Assembly (NCBI GenBank): GCA_021790135.1
Contig: JAJYIJ010000009.1
Location: 1 to 17,219 of the forward strand
Direction: 5' to 3'
Origin: a bacterium
GTDB taxonomy: Bacteria; Patescibacteriota; Patescibacteriia; Magasanikbacterales; GWA2-37-8
Length of the DNA stretch: 17,219 bases
The first letter of the stretch is position 1. The number at the start of each line of letters is the position of its first letter. Both the position numbers and the translations under genes were made by a program. Of this stretch, positions 1-6,727 are shown in pieces. The notes below the pieces were generated by a model. The model was not told where the DNA came from. It made no database searches and worked only from the letters and a program-made list of their open reading frames with translations.

Positions 1-123
1 AGCGGCGGCCGCTTTTTCTTGGTTTAACTCGTTTAGCATACGCTTAGCCGCTGCCGCGGTCAGAGCAACTGATGTCTTAATAAATAGCAAAGCGATAAAG
101 ATAATCAGACGCGCAGCGTAGTA
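1..123 (-). CDS. possible 5' end of a leftward gene, cut by the window edge
   Basis: Read on the minus strand, the frame is open from just after a TAG at 124-126 to the window edge. It encodes a hydrophobic stretch (core LIIFIALLFI) followed by an Ala/Lys/Glu-rich helical segment that includes MLNELNQEK. The only ATG is at 37-39; a TTG (88-90) or CTG (106-108) would be needed to include the hydrophobic helix. This could be the N-terminus of a membrane-anchored protein or a chance open frame in only 41 codons. No Shine-Dalgarno sequence or convincing promoter was found. The rest of bases 124-274 hold only a weak hairpin (about 147-162) and the upstream region of the ATPase gene. Confidence 0.2.
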
Positions 124-260
124 CTATTCTGTCAAGCATACAGCTTTACTTTTGCCTTATAAAAGGCTAAAATTGAGGTGTTGCTGTTTAGGCTGGGTGA
201 GAGAAATACATTAAGTAAGAGTTGATAGTCGAGACAGACCGTCACAAAATTTTAATTAAA

Positions 261-266
261 TATAAT
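261..266 (+). promoter_or_regulatory. possible -10 element of the P-type ATPase gene
   Basis: A perfect TATAAT lies only eight bases before the ATG at 275. Initiation about seven bases downstream would give a leaderless or nearly leaderless transcript. No good -35 sits 16-18 bases upstream and the region is A+T-rich, so chance is possible. Confidence 0.3.
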
Positions 267-274
267 TTGATTTA

Positions 275-2107
275 ATGATACAAAAACGTCTTACCATTGC
301 CGCTTTGTTGGCAGCGGTCCTTTTAGCCATCGTCGCTGACCTGTTGTTTTCTCAAAAGGCTCAGGCTGTCATGATTTTTATTACCATACTTGGTTTATGT
401 CCGCTAATTTTCGATTTTGTTGTCGCGGCGCGCCACAAAAGATTGGATTTAGGTTTTCCGATCATCATTACAGTTATTATCCTGCTCATCCTGGCGAGTT
501 ACCTCACGGCGGCAGTTTTTGTGCTGTTAATTTTGAGTGGTGAACTTTTTCGTGAGTACATTTATAAACGTGTTCAAGATTCGATTCGCGATATCTCCCG
601 TTCACTCCCCGATACCGCTTGGTTGAAACGAGAGCAACCCGTGGAAGTAAAGATTTCGGAAATCAAAAAAGGGGAAACGGTGATCGTTAAAAGCGGCGGG
701 CGAGTGCCAGTAGATGGAATTTTGCAGACGGAAATGACGGCCATGGACGAATCGGTTATCACCGGCGAATCCCGACCGATTGAAAAAAAACGGGGAGCGA
801 CGCTAGTGGCTGGGTCGATCAATCTTGGCGACTATCTGGAGATGATCGCATCGGATGTCAGTACTAATTCAACGATCGCTCAGCTGCATAAATTGGTTGA
901 TGAGGCAAAATCTAAAAATGCACCACTGTCGCGCTTTACTACCCACTACGCCGAAGTGACTAGCTTGGTTGCCTTGTTTTCTACTATTATTTTATTTTTA
1001 GTTCGTCACAATCTTTATCAAGCGCTTGCTTTGTGGGTTGCTCTGGTGCCGATGATTTTTGCCATCATCGTGCCGGTGGCCACTACGGTGGGTATCAGTC
1101 TTTTGGCCAAGCGGGGCATTTTAGTGAAACACGCCGCCGCACTTGAGAACCTCACCAAAATTACGACAATTGTTTTCGACAAAACCGGTACTTTGACGAA
1201 AGGCACCCCTGAACTCCAGGAAATCATTGCCTTGGGGGAGTTTACACAGCCTAAGCTGTTACAGGTGGCCGCCAGTACCGAACAATTTTCCGAACATGAA
1301 CTCGCGCGGCCAATTATCGAAAAAGCCGCTAGCGAAGAGTTGCCGAAAGAAAATATCACTGAGCCGCATGTCGTCGAGGGCCGGGGCATTACGGCTAAGT
1401 GGGGCGGTAAAATTGTGGCTGTGGGTAATCGTCAACTATTAATCGACGAGAAAATTCCAGTCTCTAGCCAAGACCTGGCTACAGCCGAGGCGCGTGAAGA
1501 AAACGGCAGCACCGCAATTTTTGTAGCAATTGGCGGACAGCTGGCGGGAATAATTTTTTTGGCTGACCAGTTGCGCTCGGAAGCCAAGACCACTATTAAT
1601 AATTTGCGTCATCTCGGGTTGAAAACCGCCATGTTGACGGGTGATGCCAAAAAAGTCGCAGACAAAATTGCAGGAGAAATCGGCATTGACCAGGTGCGGG
1701 CTGAGCTGTCGCCGCAGGATAAAATAAGCATCATTAATCAAGGTAAAGACACTCAGGAAAAAATTGCCATGGTTGGCGATGGCATCAATGACGCGCCGGC
1801 ATTGGCGGGAGCCAACGTCGGAATCGCGATGGGTCTCGAAGGGGTGGAGCTGGCGCTCGATTCAGCTGGAGTAGTTTTGGTTAATAATAATCTATCCTTG
1901 CTGCCGGACGCGATTGTCAGCTCAAAAAAAATTTTTCGCGTCATCAAGACTGATTTAGTGGTGGCTTCCGCCATTCACTTTGGCGTGGCGCTCTTGGTAA
2001 TTTTTAACGTGATTGGGATTTTAGGCAGCGCACTTTTTCACCAGTTGAGTTCAGCTGTCGTGCTAATTAATACTATGCGTTTATTCTCTATCAACAAAAG
2101 AAGTTAA
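275..2107 (+). CDS. P1B-like heavy-metal-type P-type ATPase lacking the CPC motif
   Basis: This is a 610-aa P-type ATPase that should couple ATP hydrolysis to ion transport across the membrane. Hydrophobic segments lie at about residues 5-25, 31-50, 61-90, 228-243 and 249-275, with two more at about 560-600. The actuator TGES is at 163-166, the phosphorylation motif DKTGTLT at 302-308, TGD at 455-457 and GDGINDAP at 501-508. Length, the two C-terminal helices and the final TM (FHQLSSAVVLINTMRL) fit the P1B group, P1B-4 being closest in layout because there is no N-terminal metal-binding domain. The CPC/SPC motif expected before the P domain aligns with V258-P259-M260, and the nucleotide-binding SEHP motif reads SEHE (339-342). 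Catalysis looks intact, but the substrate cannot be assigned. It stands alone, with no metal regulator beside it. The ATG start has no Shine-Dalgarno sequence. Confidence 0.93.
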   Translation: MIQKRLTIAALLAAVLLAIVADLLFSQKAQAVMIFITILGLCPLIFDFVVAARHKRLDLGFPIIITVIILLILASYLTAAVFVLLILSGELFREYIYKRVQDSIRDISRSLPDTAWLKREQPVEVKISEIKKGETVIVKSGGRVPVDGILQTEMTAMDESVITGESRPIEKKRGATLVAGSINLGDYLEMIASDVSTNSTIAQLHKLVDEAKSKNAPLSRFTTHYAEVTSLVALFSTIILFLVRHNLYQALALWVALVPMIFAIIVPVATTVGISLLAKRGILVKHAAALENLTKITTIVFDKTGTLTKGTPELQEIIALGEFTQPKLLQVAASTEQFSEHELARPIIEKAASEELPKENITEPHVVEGRGITAKWGGKIVAVGNRQLLIDEKIPVSSQDLATAEAREENGSTAIFVAIGGQLAGIIFLADQLRSEAKTTINNLRHLGLKTAMLTGDAKKVADKIAGEIGIDQVRAELSPQDKISIINQGKDTQEKIAMVGDGINDAPALAGANVGIAMGLEGVELALDSAGVVLVNNNLSLLPDAIVSSKKIFRVIKTDLVVASAIHFGVALLVIFNVIGILGSALFHQLSSAVVLINTMRLFSINKRS

Positions 2108-2185
2108 CCTGGCGGCGAAATGGATACTGTCTTTGTCTAGGAAGTAGTTTTGGCCAAAGACATTGATATTTAAATTAATAATTTT

Positions 2186-2338
2186 ATGAGAGCGTCAATT
2201 TTGCTTACAATTTTGATTCTAGTGATGATAGCCGTTGTCGTTACTGTGAATTTGCTGTTTTTTAGAAACTACTTTTGGGAACGGCTGATGGTTTATATTG
2301 GCATCGTTCTTGTGTTTATTGCTTTTTACATGAGGTAA
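2186..2338 (+). CDS. small two-helix membrane protein (microprotein A)
   Basis: This 50-codon frame encodes a hydrophobic N-terminal helix (about 4-26), a short polar turn with the motif FFRNYFWERL (25-34) and a second hydrophobic helix (about 35-48), ending in MR. Function is unknown and I do not recognise a named family. The evidence that it is real is a paralogue at 4021-4167 in this window: the two proteins align without gaps over almost their full length and share VVTVxLLFF, FWERL, IGIVLVF and AFY. DNA differences fall mostly at third codon positions, which suggests selection on protein. Two tight antiparallel helices with aromatic residues at the turn are predicted. It lies 78 bases after the ATPase stop and is followed at once by a small hairpin. 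Confidence 0.8.
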   Translation: MRASILLTILILVMIAVVVTVNLLFFRNYFWERLMVYIGIVLVFIAFYMR

Positions 2339-2342
2339 TATA

Positions 2343-2364
2343 GCGTCACTTTCTTTGGTGATGC
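2343..2364 (+). other. hairpin just after microprotein A
   Basis: GCGTCAC and GTGATGC form a seven-pair stem (one G-T pair) with an eight-base loop, starting five bases after the stop codon. There is no T-tract, so it is not a standard intrinsic terminator; it may protect the mRNA 3' end or be chance. The remaining bases to 2458 show nothing recognisable. Confidence 0.25.
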
Positions 2365-2458
2365 ATTAGAGTTATCCGCGATTTGGAGCATCCAAAAATA
2401 GGCCTAATCAAGCCATATTTTTGTATACCCAAGTGGAAGGCTAGGACCAAAATTTCTA

Positions 2459-2487
2459 TTGAATAATATATTACTTTAGGATAAACT
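2459..2487 (+). promoter_or_regulatory. possible promoter of the HAD gene
   Basis: TTGAAT (2459-2464) and TAAACT (2482-2487) are spaced by 17 bases. They lie 23 bases before the ATG at 2511, giving an expected leader of about 15 bases. The -10 is imperfect and the region is A+T-rich. Confidence 0.35.
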
Positions 2488-2510
2488 ATTGACAATATCT
2501 GAATAATTAT

Positions 2511-3425
2511 ATGAGTGGTAGCATACTCGAGACAGTTATTCCGTGGAATGAGTCCGTCTGGTTTTTTGACATCGACGATACTCTTACTGATACTTCGGAC
2601 ATTTCACACCTTGCAGCCATCGGGATTGAAAAAGTATTTACGGAACGATTTGATAAATTAATAGGTGATGCTGTCAAGAATAAAGTGAATGAATATCATG
2701 ATTTGATGATTAGAGGAGGACGTGTAAAAGATGAAACAGAGTGGAAAAAAATACCTGGTGGCAAGCTTGCTTTTCAGAATCTAGTTCGTTCCATAGAATC
2801 ATATGAACGAGAGATCATTAAACAATTCGGAGAGGCAAAAAAATGGAGCCGTGAAGTTTTTGTAAAATTAGCTGCTGATGAATTGAGTATTATAGTTACT
2901 CCGGAGCTAGTGCATGAGGCAGTTGATGCTTACTGGGCGGAGCTTACACAGATAACGAAGGCCTTTAAAGATGCTCTGGAGCTAATTAAAACGATTAAAG
3001 GCCACCACAGACCGATTTATTTATTAACCAGCAGCGACGGACGACTACAATTACAAGATAATAACCAATTTCTGTATGAGCCATCTTATTCTGAAGCTCT
3101 GAAGCGCAAAAGAATCGAGTTACTACGCGACAAGGGAATAGAATTTAATTTGTTAAGTATTGGAGACCCTGAAGATAAACCTCATCGAGTTTTTTTTGAA
3201 AAAGGTATTGCTGGAGCAGCCAAGGATTTGGGCGCACCTCTTGATCTCAAGAATGCAATTATGGTCGGTGATTCTTTCCCGAGTGATTTACGGACTCCAA
3301 AAGAACAATTGGGGTTTGGTCTGGTGGTGCTTATAAATAGATCGGGACCGCCGTTGCAATTTGTTGATAAGCACCAAGTAAATACAAATGATCTTAGCGA
3401 AGTGAGTAAATTATTGAAATTCTAA
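2511..3425 (+). CDS. HAD-superfamily hydrolase
   Basis: This 304-aa cytoplasmic protein has the haloacid dehalogenase catalytic motifs. Motif I is DIDDTLTD, with nucleophile D20 and acid/base D22. Motif II is probably TSS at 173-175, the motif III Lys is probably K223, and motif IV is GDSFPSDL with D254 and D259. Residues 30-150 form a long, mostly helical cap insert. Family knowledge points to a phosphatase or phosphotransferase on a small phosphorylated substrate; nothing identifies it further. It does not look like trehalose-6-phosphate phosphatase. Codons are visibly richer in A and T (many ATA, TTA, AGA, AAT) than in the ATPase upstream or the synthase downstream, a possible sign of transfer. 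It lies between the two microprotein genes. The ATG lacks a clear Shine-Dalgarno sequence. Confidence 0.85.
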   Translation: MSGSILETVIPWNESVWFFDIDDTLTDTSDISHLAAIGIEKVFTERFDKLIGDAVKNKVNEYHDLMIRGGRVKDETEWKKIPGGKLAFQNLVRSIESYEREIIKQFGEAKKWSREVFVKLAADELSIIVTPELVHEAVDAYWAELTQITKAFKDALELIKTIKGHHRPIYLLTSSDGRLQLQDNNQFLYEPSYSEALKRKRIELLRDKGIEFNLLSIGDPEDKPHRVFFEKGIAGAAKDLGAPLDLKNAIMVGDSFPSDLRTPKEQLGFGLVVLINRSGPPLQFVDKHQVNTNDLSEVSKLLKF

Positions 3426-3459
3426 TTAGTTAAGTAGGAGGCTTTATTTTTAACCAAAT

Positions 3460-3487
3460 TTGAATTTTTACCAAAAAATGTTAGAAT
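3460..3487 (+). promoter_or_regulatory. possible promoter of the 119-aa gene
   Basis: TTGAAT (3460-3465) and TAGAAT (3482-3487) are spaced by 16 bases, with the ATG 31 bases further on at 3519. This is a reasonable sigma-70-type match in an A+T-rich gap. Confidence 0.4.
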
Positions 3488-3518
3488 AGCTTTGAATTTA
3501 TTAAATTAATTTGTTTAT

Positions 3519-3878
3519 ATGTCTGAAACTGAAGGTTTTATGTTCGACGAGGTGGGGCGCCAAGAAACGGTAGCGCCAACGCCGTTTCCCTTTAACCTGG
3601 TTGAGCGCGATCTTTTTAGCGAAGTCAGCCGGCTGATCAAAAAAAAGGATAAAGCGCTCGCTTTAGTTTTAAGAAATGGCGGAACAGCCGCCGACCTGGA
3701 GAGGGTAACGGAATTTCTCTCAGAATCTGCCCGTCAATACTATAGAGATGCTCGAGGTGCTCGGATGAGAAAGCACAATAAAAGTACTGGTCAAACTTCT
3801 GTTGACGAGTTGCATGATCTGGAAGATCGTTGGAGAAAGGCAGTAGACTTTGCATTGACACAACTACCAGCAGAGTAA
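3519..3878 (+). CDS. hypothetical protein, 119 aa
   Basis: I do not recognise this protein. It is soluble and charged, with no signal peptide or membrane segment. After a Pro/Phe-containing N-terminal region (about 1-26), the rest looks mainly helical: a Lys-rich stretch (IKKKDKALALVL, 40-51), a probable helix at about 57-80, a basic patch (RMRKHNK) and a C-terminal helix with LEDRW. It has its own likely promoter and base use like the core genes rather than like the A+T-rich HAD gene before it. The frame opens and closes cleanly. It could be a small regulatory or nucleic-acid-associated protein, but no motif proves that. Confidence 0.65.
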   Translation: MSETEGFMFDEVGRQETVAPTPFPFNLVERDLFSEVSRLIKKKDKALALVLRNGGTAADLERVTEFLSESARQYYRDARGARMRKHNKSTGQTSVDELHDLEDRWRKAVDFALTQLPAE

Positions 3879-3898
3879 AAGAAGTAAAAAAGACTATA

Positions 3899-3971
3899 CG
3901 CCTACTTTCTACGTCACTGCTTTCTTTCTATTATTTGATTTGAGTGTAACTTCCCACTTTTGAAGTAGGCG
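3899..3971. repeat. 9-bp inverted repeat with a 55-base spacer
   Basis: CGCCTACTT (3899-3907) is matched exactly by its complement AAGTAGGCG (3963-3971). The interval between the 119-aa gene and microprotein B holds no other gene. It could close a long hairpin in RNA or be a pair of operator half-sites. A weak promoter (TTGAAG at 3960-3965, then TTATGA at 3984-3989) would overlap the right arm. Confidence 0.35.
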
Positions 3972-4020
3972 CAATTTAGCTAGTTATGAAAAATACGGTG
4001 AATAAAAAGCTGTACCTATT

Positions 4021-4167
4021 ATGCTCATAATTTTAATCCTCATTATGATAGCTGCTGTTGTTACTGTCGATCTTCTGTTCTTTAAATATCACTTTTGGGA
4101 ACGGCTTATTGCGAATATCGGCATCGTTCTCGTGTTCGCTGCCTTTTATTTGAGATTTTTACGATAA
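4021..4167 (+). CDS. small two-helix membrane protein (microprotein B)
   Basis: This 48-codon frame is the paralogue of the gene at 2186-2338. It has a hydrophobic helix at about 1-21, a polar turn FFKYHFWERL (20-29), a second helix at about 30-44 and a basic tail LRFLR. An in-frame TAA at 4003-4005 limits the start to the ATG at 4021 unless a non-standard codon is used. A 16-base block encoding the turn (ACTTTTGGGAACGGCT) is identical in both genes, while most other differences are synonymous or conservative. It ends 21 bases before the MsrBA start, so the two are probably co-transcribed. Function is unknown; a membrane stress role linked to methionine sulfoxide repair is only a guess from position. 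Confidence 0.82.
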   Translation: MLIILILIMIAAVVTVDLLFFKYHFWERLIANIGIVLVFAAFYLRFLR

Positions 4168-4188
4168 AAGCATCTGTCAAGGTTTTTT

Positions 4189-5091
4189 ATGAAATTTAAT
4201 CCCCTAACCAAAAAAGAGGCGCGCATCATCGAAGAAAAAGGCACTGAACCGGCCTTTACCGGCGAATATGACGCGGTCTTTGCCGATGGTTTGTATGTCT
4301 GCCGACGATGCAGCGCGCCTTTATATTTTTCTAAAGATAAATTTGATGCGCACTGCGGCTGGCCGAGCTTTGATGACGAAATTAAAGATGCCATTCAACG
4401 ACAGCCGGATCAGGACGGACAGCGCACGGAAATTACGTGTAAACAGTGCGGAGCGCATTTAGGTCATGTCTTTGTGGGAGAAAAATTGACTGCGAAAAAT
4501 ACGCGCCACTGCGTTAATTCTCTTTCGCTCAAATTTATACCGGCGGACTTTCCGAGTGGGACGCCGCAAAAAGCAATTTTTGCCGGCGGCTGTTTTTGGT
4601 GTCTAGAATCGACTTTTAAAGAATTGCAGGGTGTTGAGTCGGTTATTTCCGGATATACCGGAGGGCAGACCGTTCAACCAACGTATGAACAAGTGAGTGG
4701 CGGTACGACCGGCCATGCCGAGGCGATTGCAATTACTTTTGATTCCCAGCGCATTTCGTACACAACTCTTTTGCAAGTATTTTTTTCAATTCATGATCCA
4801 ACCAGCCTGAATCGTCAAGGAAATGACGTCGGCGAACAGTATCGTTCAGCAATTTTTTATTTGACTCTTCGACAACAGGAAGAAGCCAAAAGTTTTATCC
4901 GCCATCTGATCGCGGAAAAAATTTACGAAAAGCCCATTGTGACAGGGCTTGAACCTGGTATCATATTTTATCCGGCGGAGGAGTATCACCAAAATTATTA
5001 TGCCAAGAATCCAAGTGCCGGTTATTGTCAGTTGGTTATTAACCCTAAACTGGCGAAATTCAGGAAGAAATTTCAGAAATTATTGAAGTAA
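4189..5091 (+). CDS. msrBA: bifunctional methionine sulfoxide reductase, MsrB-MsrA fusion
   Basis: This 300-aa enzyme reduces both R- and S-methionine sulfoxide in proteins. The N-terminal MsrB domain (about 4-118) has two zinc-binding pairs, C38/C41 (CRRC) and C84/C87 (CKQC), the GWPSF motif (57-61) and the catalytic C108 in TRHCVNS. The MsrA domain (about 126-300) begins with GGCFWC, with catalytic C135, and has the EEYHQNYY motif near 264-271 and a possible recycling cysteine at C280 (GYCQ). The domain order is B then A, the reverse of the PilB type. There is no signal peptide, so it acts in the cytoplasm. AAGG six bases before the ATG is a modest Shine-Dalgarno sequence. It follows microprotein B by 21 bases and converges on the next gene with only nine bases between; no terminator was seen there. 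Confidence 0.96.
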   Translation: MKFNPLTKKEARIIEEKGTEPAFTGEYDAVFADGLYVCRRCSAPLYFSKDKFDAHCGWPSFDDEIKDAIQRQPDQDGQRTEITCKQCGAHLGHVFVGEKLTAKNTRHCVNSLSLKFIPADFPSGTPQKAIFAGGCFWCLESTFKELQGVESVISGYTGGQTVQPTYEQVSGGTTGHAEAIAITFDSQRISYTTLLQVFFSIHDPTSLNRQGNDVGEQYRSAIFYLTLRQQEEAKSFIRHLIAEKIYEKPIVTGLEPGIIFYPAEEYHQNYYAKNPSAGYCQLVINPKLAKFRKKFQKLLK

Positions 5092-5100
5092 AATCTAGGT

Positions 5101-5688
5101 TCAATCATCCAATCCTTTTCCTCTAAGAATCTTGGGCAAATATTTTTCCACCCGGACCGCTCGAGTTGGAGATTGTTTAGCGTTGCCAAAGTAAAAAAGA
5201 TAGGCCCGTTGCCGACCGGGAGTCAAAGCCTTAAAAGCGCGCTCAAGAGCCGGATTTGTATCGAGCTGGCGTCGAAATTCTTCAGGAACTTTAAAATCCG
5301 CCGTCTGTTTCATTTTTATTTTCAGTCCCTTTTTCTCCACTACAACAGCCTCATGAATATACGCTTTTAAAATTGGCGTTTGTTTAATGATTTCCTGGAT
5401 GTTTGTAAAGCGGATTTGCCGACCAGCCTGAACGTTTTCAGTTTGTTGGATAAGAATGTGTTTTGGATCCTTGAGCAGCGCGCCTTTGAAAAACAGCAAC
5501 GCACAATAATTTTTAAAGCCATGGATCAAAACAATGTTTCTTTTGTCAGAAGTATAGCACGGCTGTCCCCACTTTAATTCTTCGTTTAGGCCGACTTCGA
5601 GAACTATTGTTCTTAATTTCGCCATTTCTTTTGGCCAACGTTTTTCTCTTTTAAAAAAGGCATCAACCCTCGCATTCTTCGCCGTCAT
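5101..5688 (-). CDS. DUF1801/YdeI-OmdA-like protein
   Basis: The protein is about 195 aa from the ATG at 5686-5688. A GTG at 5719-5721 would add 11 residues, but it lies almost at the predicted transcription start, so the ATG is preferred. The N-terminal part (RVDAFFKREKRWPKE, then LKWGQPCYT and a GFKNYCALLFFKGALL stretch) resembles DUF1801. The C-terminal part (VPEEFRRQLDTNPALERAF, then LTPGRQRAYLFYFGNAKQ) matches the YdeI/OmdA bacteriocin-protection type. It is a small soluble cytoplasmic protein; its biochemical role is poorly known, and the family name comes from association with stress or bacteriocin tolerance. It has its own promoter and is divergent from the secreted-protein gene at 5807. 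Confidence 0.82.
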   Translation of the reverse strand: MTAKNARVDAFFKREKRWPKEMAKLRTIVLEVGLNEELKWGQPCYTSDKRNIVLIHGFKNYCALLFFKGALLKDPKHILIQQTENVQAGRQIRFTNIQEIIKQTPILKAYIHEAVVVEKKGLKIKMKQTADFKVPEEFRRQLDTNPALERAFKALTPGRQRAYLFYFGNAKQSPTRAVRVEKYLPKILRGKGLDD

Positions 5689-5731
5689 ATTTTTAAAAAA
5701 TAACTTTATAATTCGCCACACTATGCAGGAT

Positions 5732-5760
5732 AGTATAACGCGTACTTACTTTTTTAACAA
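5732..5760 (-). promoter_or_regulatory. promoter of the YdeI-like gene
   Basis: On the minus strand, TTGTTA (5755-5760) is followed after exactly 17 bases by TATACT (5732-5737). Initiation near 5725 leaves about 36 bases before the ATG at 5688. This is a good sigma-70-type match. Confidence 0.55.
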
Positions 5761-5806
5761 TAATAAAAACCTTTAAACTCCCTTCTCTTTCATCAACTAC
5801 ACACCT

Positions 5807-6625
5807 ATGAAAAAATCTGGTTTATTTTTAGTCGGCTTATTGGCGGTTGGTTCGTTACTCATGGTATGCGCCGCTTCCGCTGCAACCCAGCCTCCGGCTT
5901 CGCCGACCGGCGGACATTGGATGGGTCGTCCCGACCAGCAACCCGGCCGTAATGACAATCGTGGACGCGGAATTTTTGGAACCGTTTCCAACATCAGCGG
6001 TGACACGCTCAGTGTACAAAGCCGTGGTTTCGGTCCTAATTCGGTCACTACCACCTACAGCGTTGACGCCACGAACGCCACCGTGTTGAAAGATAACACT
6101 ACTTCAACACTTAGCTCTGTCGCACTCAATGATACATTAATGGTGCGGGGCACCATTAATGGAACGAATATTGTCGCCACTGAGATTCGCGACGGCCTTC
6201 CTGCTGGTCGCGGTCAGGGTCGGTTTGGACAAAATGGCAATGCCGCTCGCCCGCCGGTTGCACAGATTCAAGGCAACGGTCAGCCAATCATTGGGGGCGC
6301 TGTCACTGGTATTAATGGCTCCACATTGACCGTGACAAATCAGGGAAATGTCACTTACACGGTCGACGCAACTAACGCTACAATCGTGAAGAATAACACC
6401 ACATCGTCTTTGGCCAGCATCAGCCTTAACGATGACGTGCTTATTCAAGGCACCGTCAATGGCGCAAATGTCGTCGCCACTTCTGTGATCGATCACGCGA
6501 TGCCAACAAAACCGAATTCTGCTCCTGCCGAAGCCACAAATGGGCGTGGCGCGGCCAAAGGATTCTTCGGCAGTATCTTCGGCGGCATCGGCGGCTTCTT
6601 CCAACATCTCTTCAAGTTCTTCTAG
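5807..6625 (+). CDS. secreted protein with two DUF5666-like repeats and an amphipathic C-terminal tail
   Basis: This 272-aa protein starts with a clear signal peptide (1-25, cleavage after ASA). C21 is not in a proper lipobox. A Pro/Gly/Arg-rich segment is followed by two tandem beta-rich repeats, about 56-128 and 162-230. Each has the plan G-x-V/I-SGDTL or NGSTL, then YxVDATNATxxKxNTTS, then LNDxxxxxGTxNGxNxVAT. They resemble DUF5666 domains, which are common in exported proteins of unknown function. The last 22 residues (from KGFFGSIFGG to FKFF) are Gly/Phe-rich with two Lys and could insert in or lie on a membrane. It is exported, perhaps to the cell surface. A strong terminator follows. 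No clear promoter was found; it is divergent from the YdeI-like gene. Confidence 0.85.
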   Translation: MKKSGLFLVGLLAVGSLLMVCAASAATQPPASPTGGHWMGRPDQQPGRNDNRGRGIFGTVSNISGDTLSVQSRGFGPNSVTTTYSVDATNATVLKDNTTSTLSSVALNDTLMVRGTINGTNIVATEIRDGLPAGRGQGRFGQNGNAARPPVAQIQGNGQPIIGGAVTGINGSTLTVTNQGNVTYTVDATNATIVKNNTTSSLASISLNDDVLIQGTVNGANVVATSVIDHAMPTKPNSAPAEATNGRGAAKGFFGSIFGGIGGFFQHLFKFF

Positions 6626-6651
6626 TCTCCACGCCATCCGGAGCTAGCAGT

Positions 6652-6682
6652 AAAAACCCTTGGCTAATCGCCGGGGGTTTTT
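6652..6682 (+). terminator. intrinsic terminator of the DUF5666-like gene
   Basis: AAAAACCCTTGGC pairs with GCCGGGGGTTTTT around a five-base loop (13 pairs, two of them G-T), starting 27 bases after the stop codon. The right arm ends in five Ts. Confidence 0.85.
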
Positions 6683-6688
6683 GTATTC

Positions 6689-6716
6689 TTGATAAAAATG
6701 CCGAACGTGATAGTAT
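6689..6716 (+). promoter_or_regulatory. promoter of the Nudix-GH114-ROK run
   Basis: TTGATA (6689-6694), a 16-base spacer, then TAGTAT (6711-6716) preceded by an extended -10 TGA (6708-6710). The predicted start near 6723 is about five bases before the ATG at 6728, suggesting a near-leaderless mRNA, although AGGA (6717-6720) would serve as a Shine-Dalgarno if transcription began earlier. Confidence 0.55.
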
Positions 6717-6727
6717 AGGAAAATAGT

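Noticed and set aside
147..162. GCCTT/AAGGC hairpin upstream of the ATPase gene
   Set aside because: Five base pairs with no T-tract on either side; no riboswitch or terminator pattern fits.
1018..1389. Antisense open frames inside the ATPase gene
   Set aside because: They mirror the codon structure of the conserved ATPase and show no domain or start signal; the same applies to antisense frames within the synthase gene.
2129..2161. GTCTTTG/CAAAGAC inverted repeat after the ATPase gene
   Set aside because: Seven pairs with a 19-base loop and no T-tract; not convincing as a terminator or operator.
2489..2494. Perfect TTGACA before the HAD gene
   Set aside because: A -10 at the proper distance would fall on the start codon itself (ATGAGT), so it is unlikely to be a working -35.
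2511..3425. HAD protein as the missing trehalose-6-phosphate phosphatase
   Set aside because: Motif I is DIDDTLTD with a large helical cap unlike OtsB, and the gene is about 6.4 kb from the synthase.
3436..3441. Perfect AGGAGG Shine-Dalgarno sequence
   Set aside because: No ATG, GTG or TTG follows at a usable distance that opens a frame; it seems to be chance or a relic.
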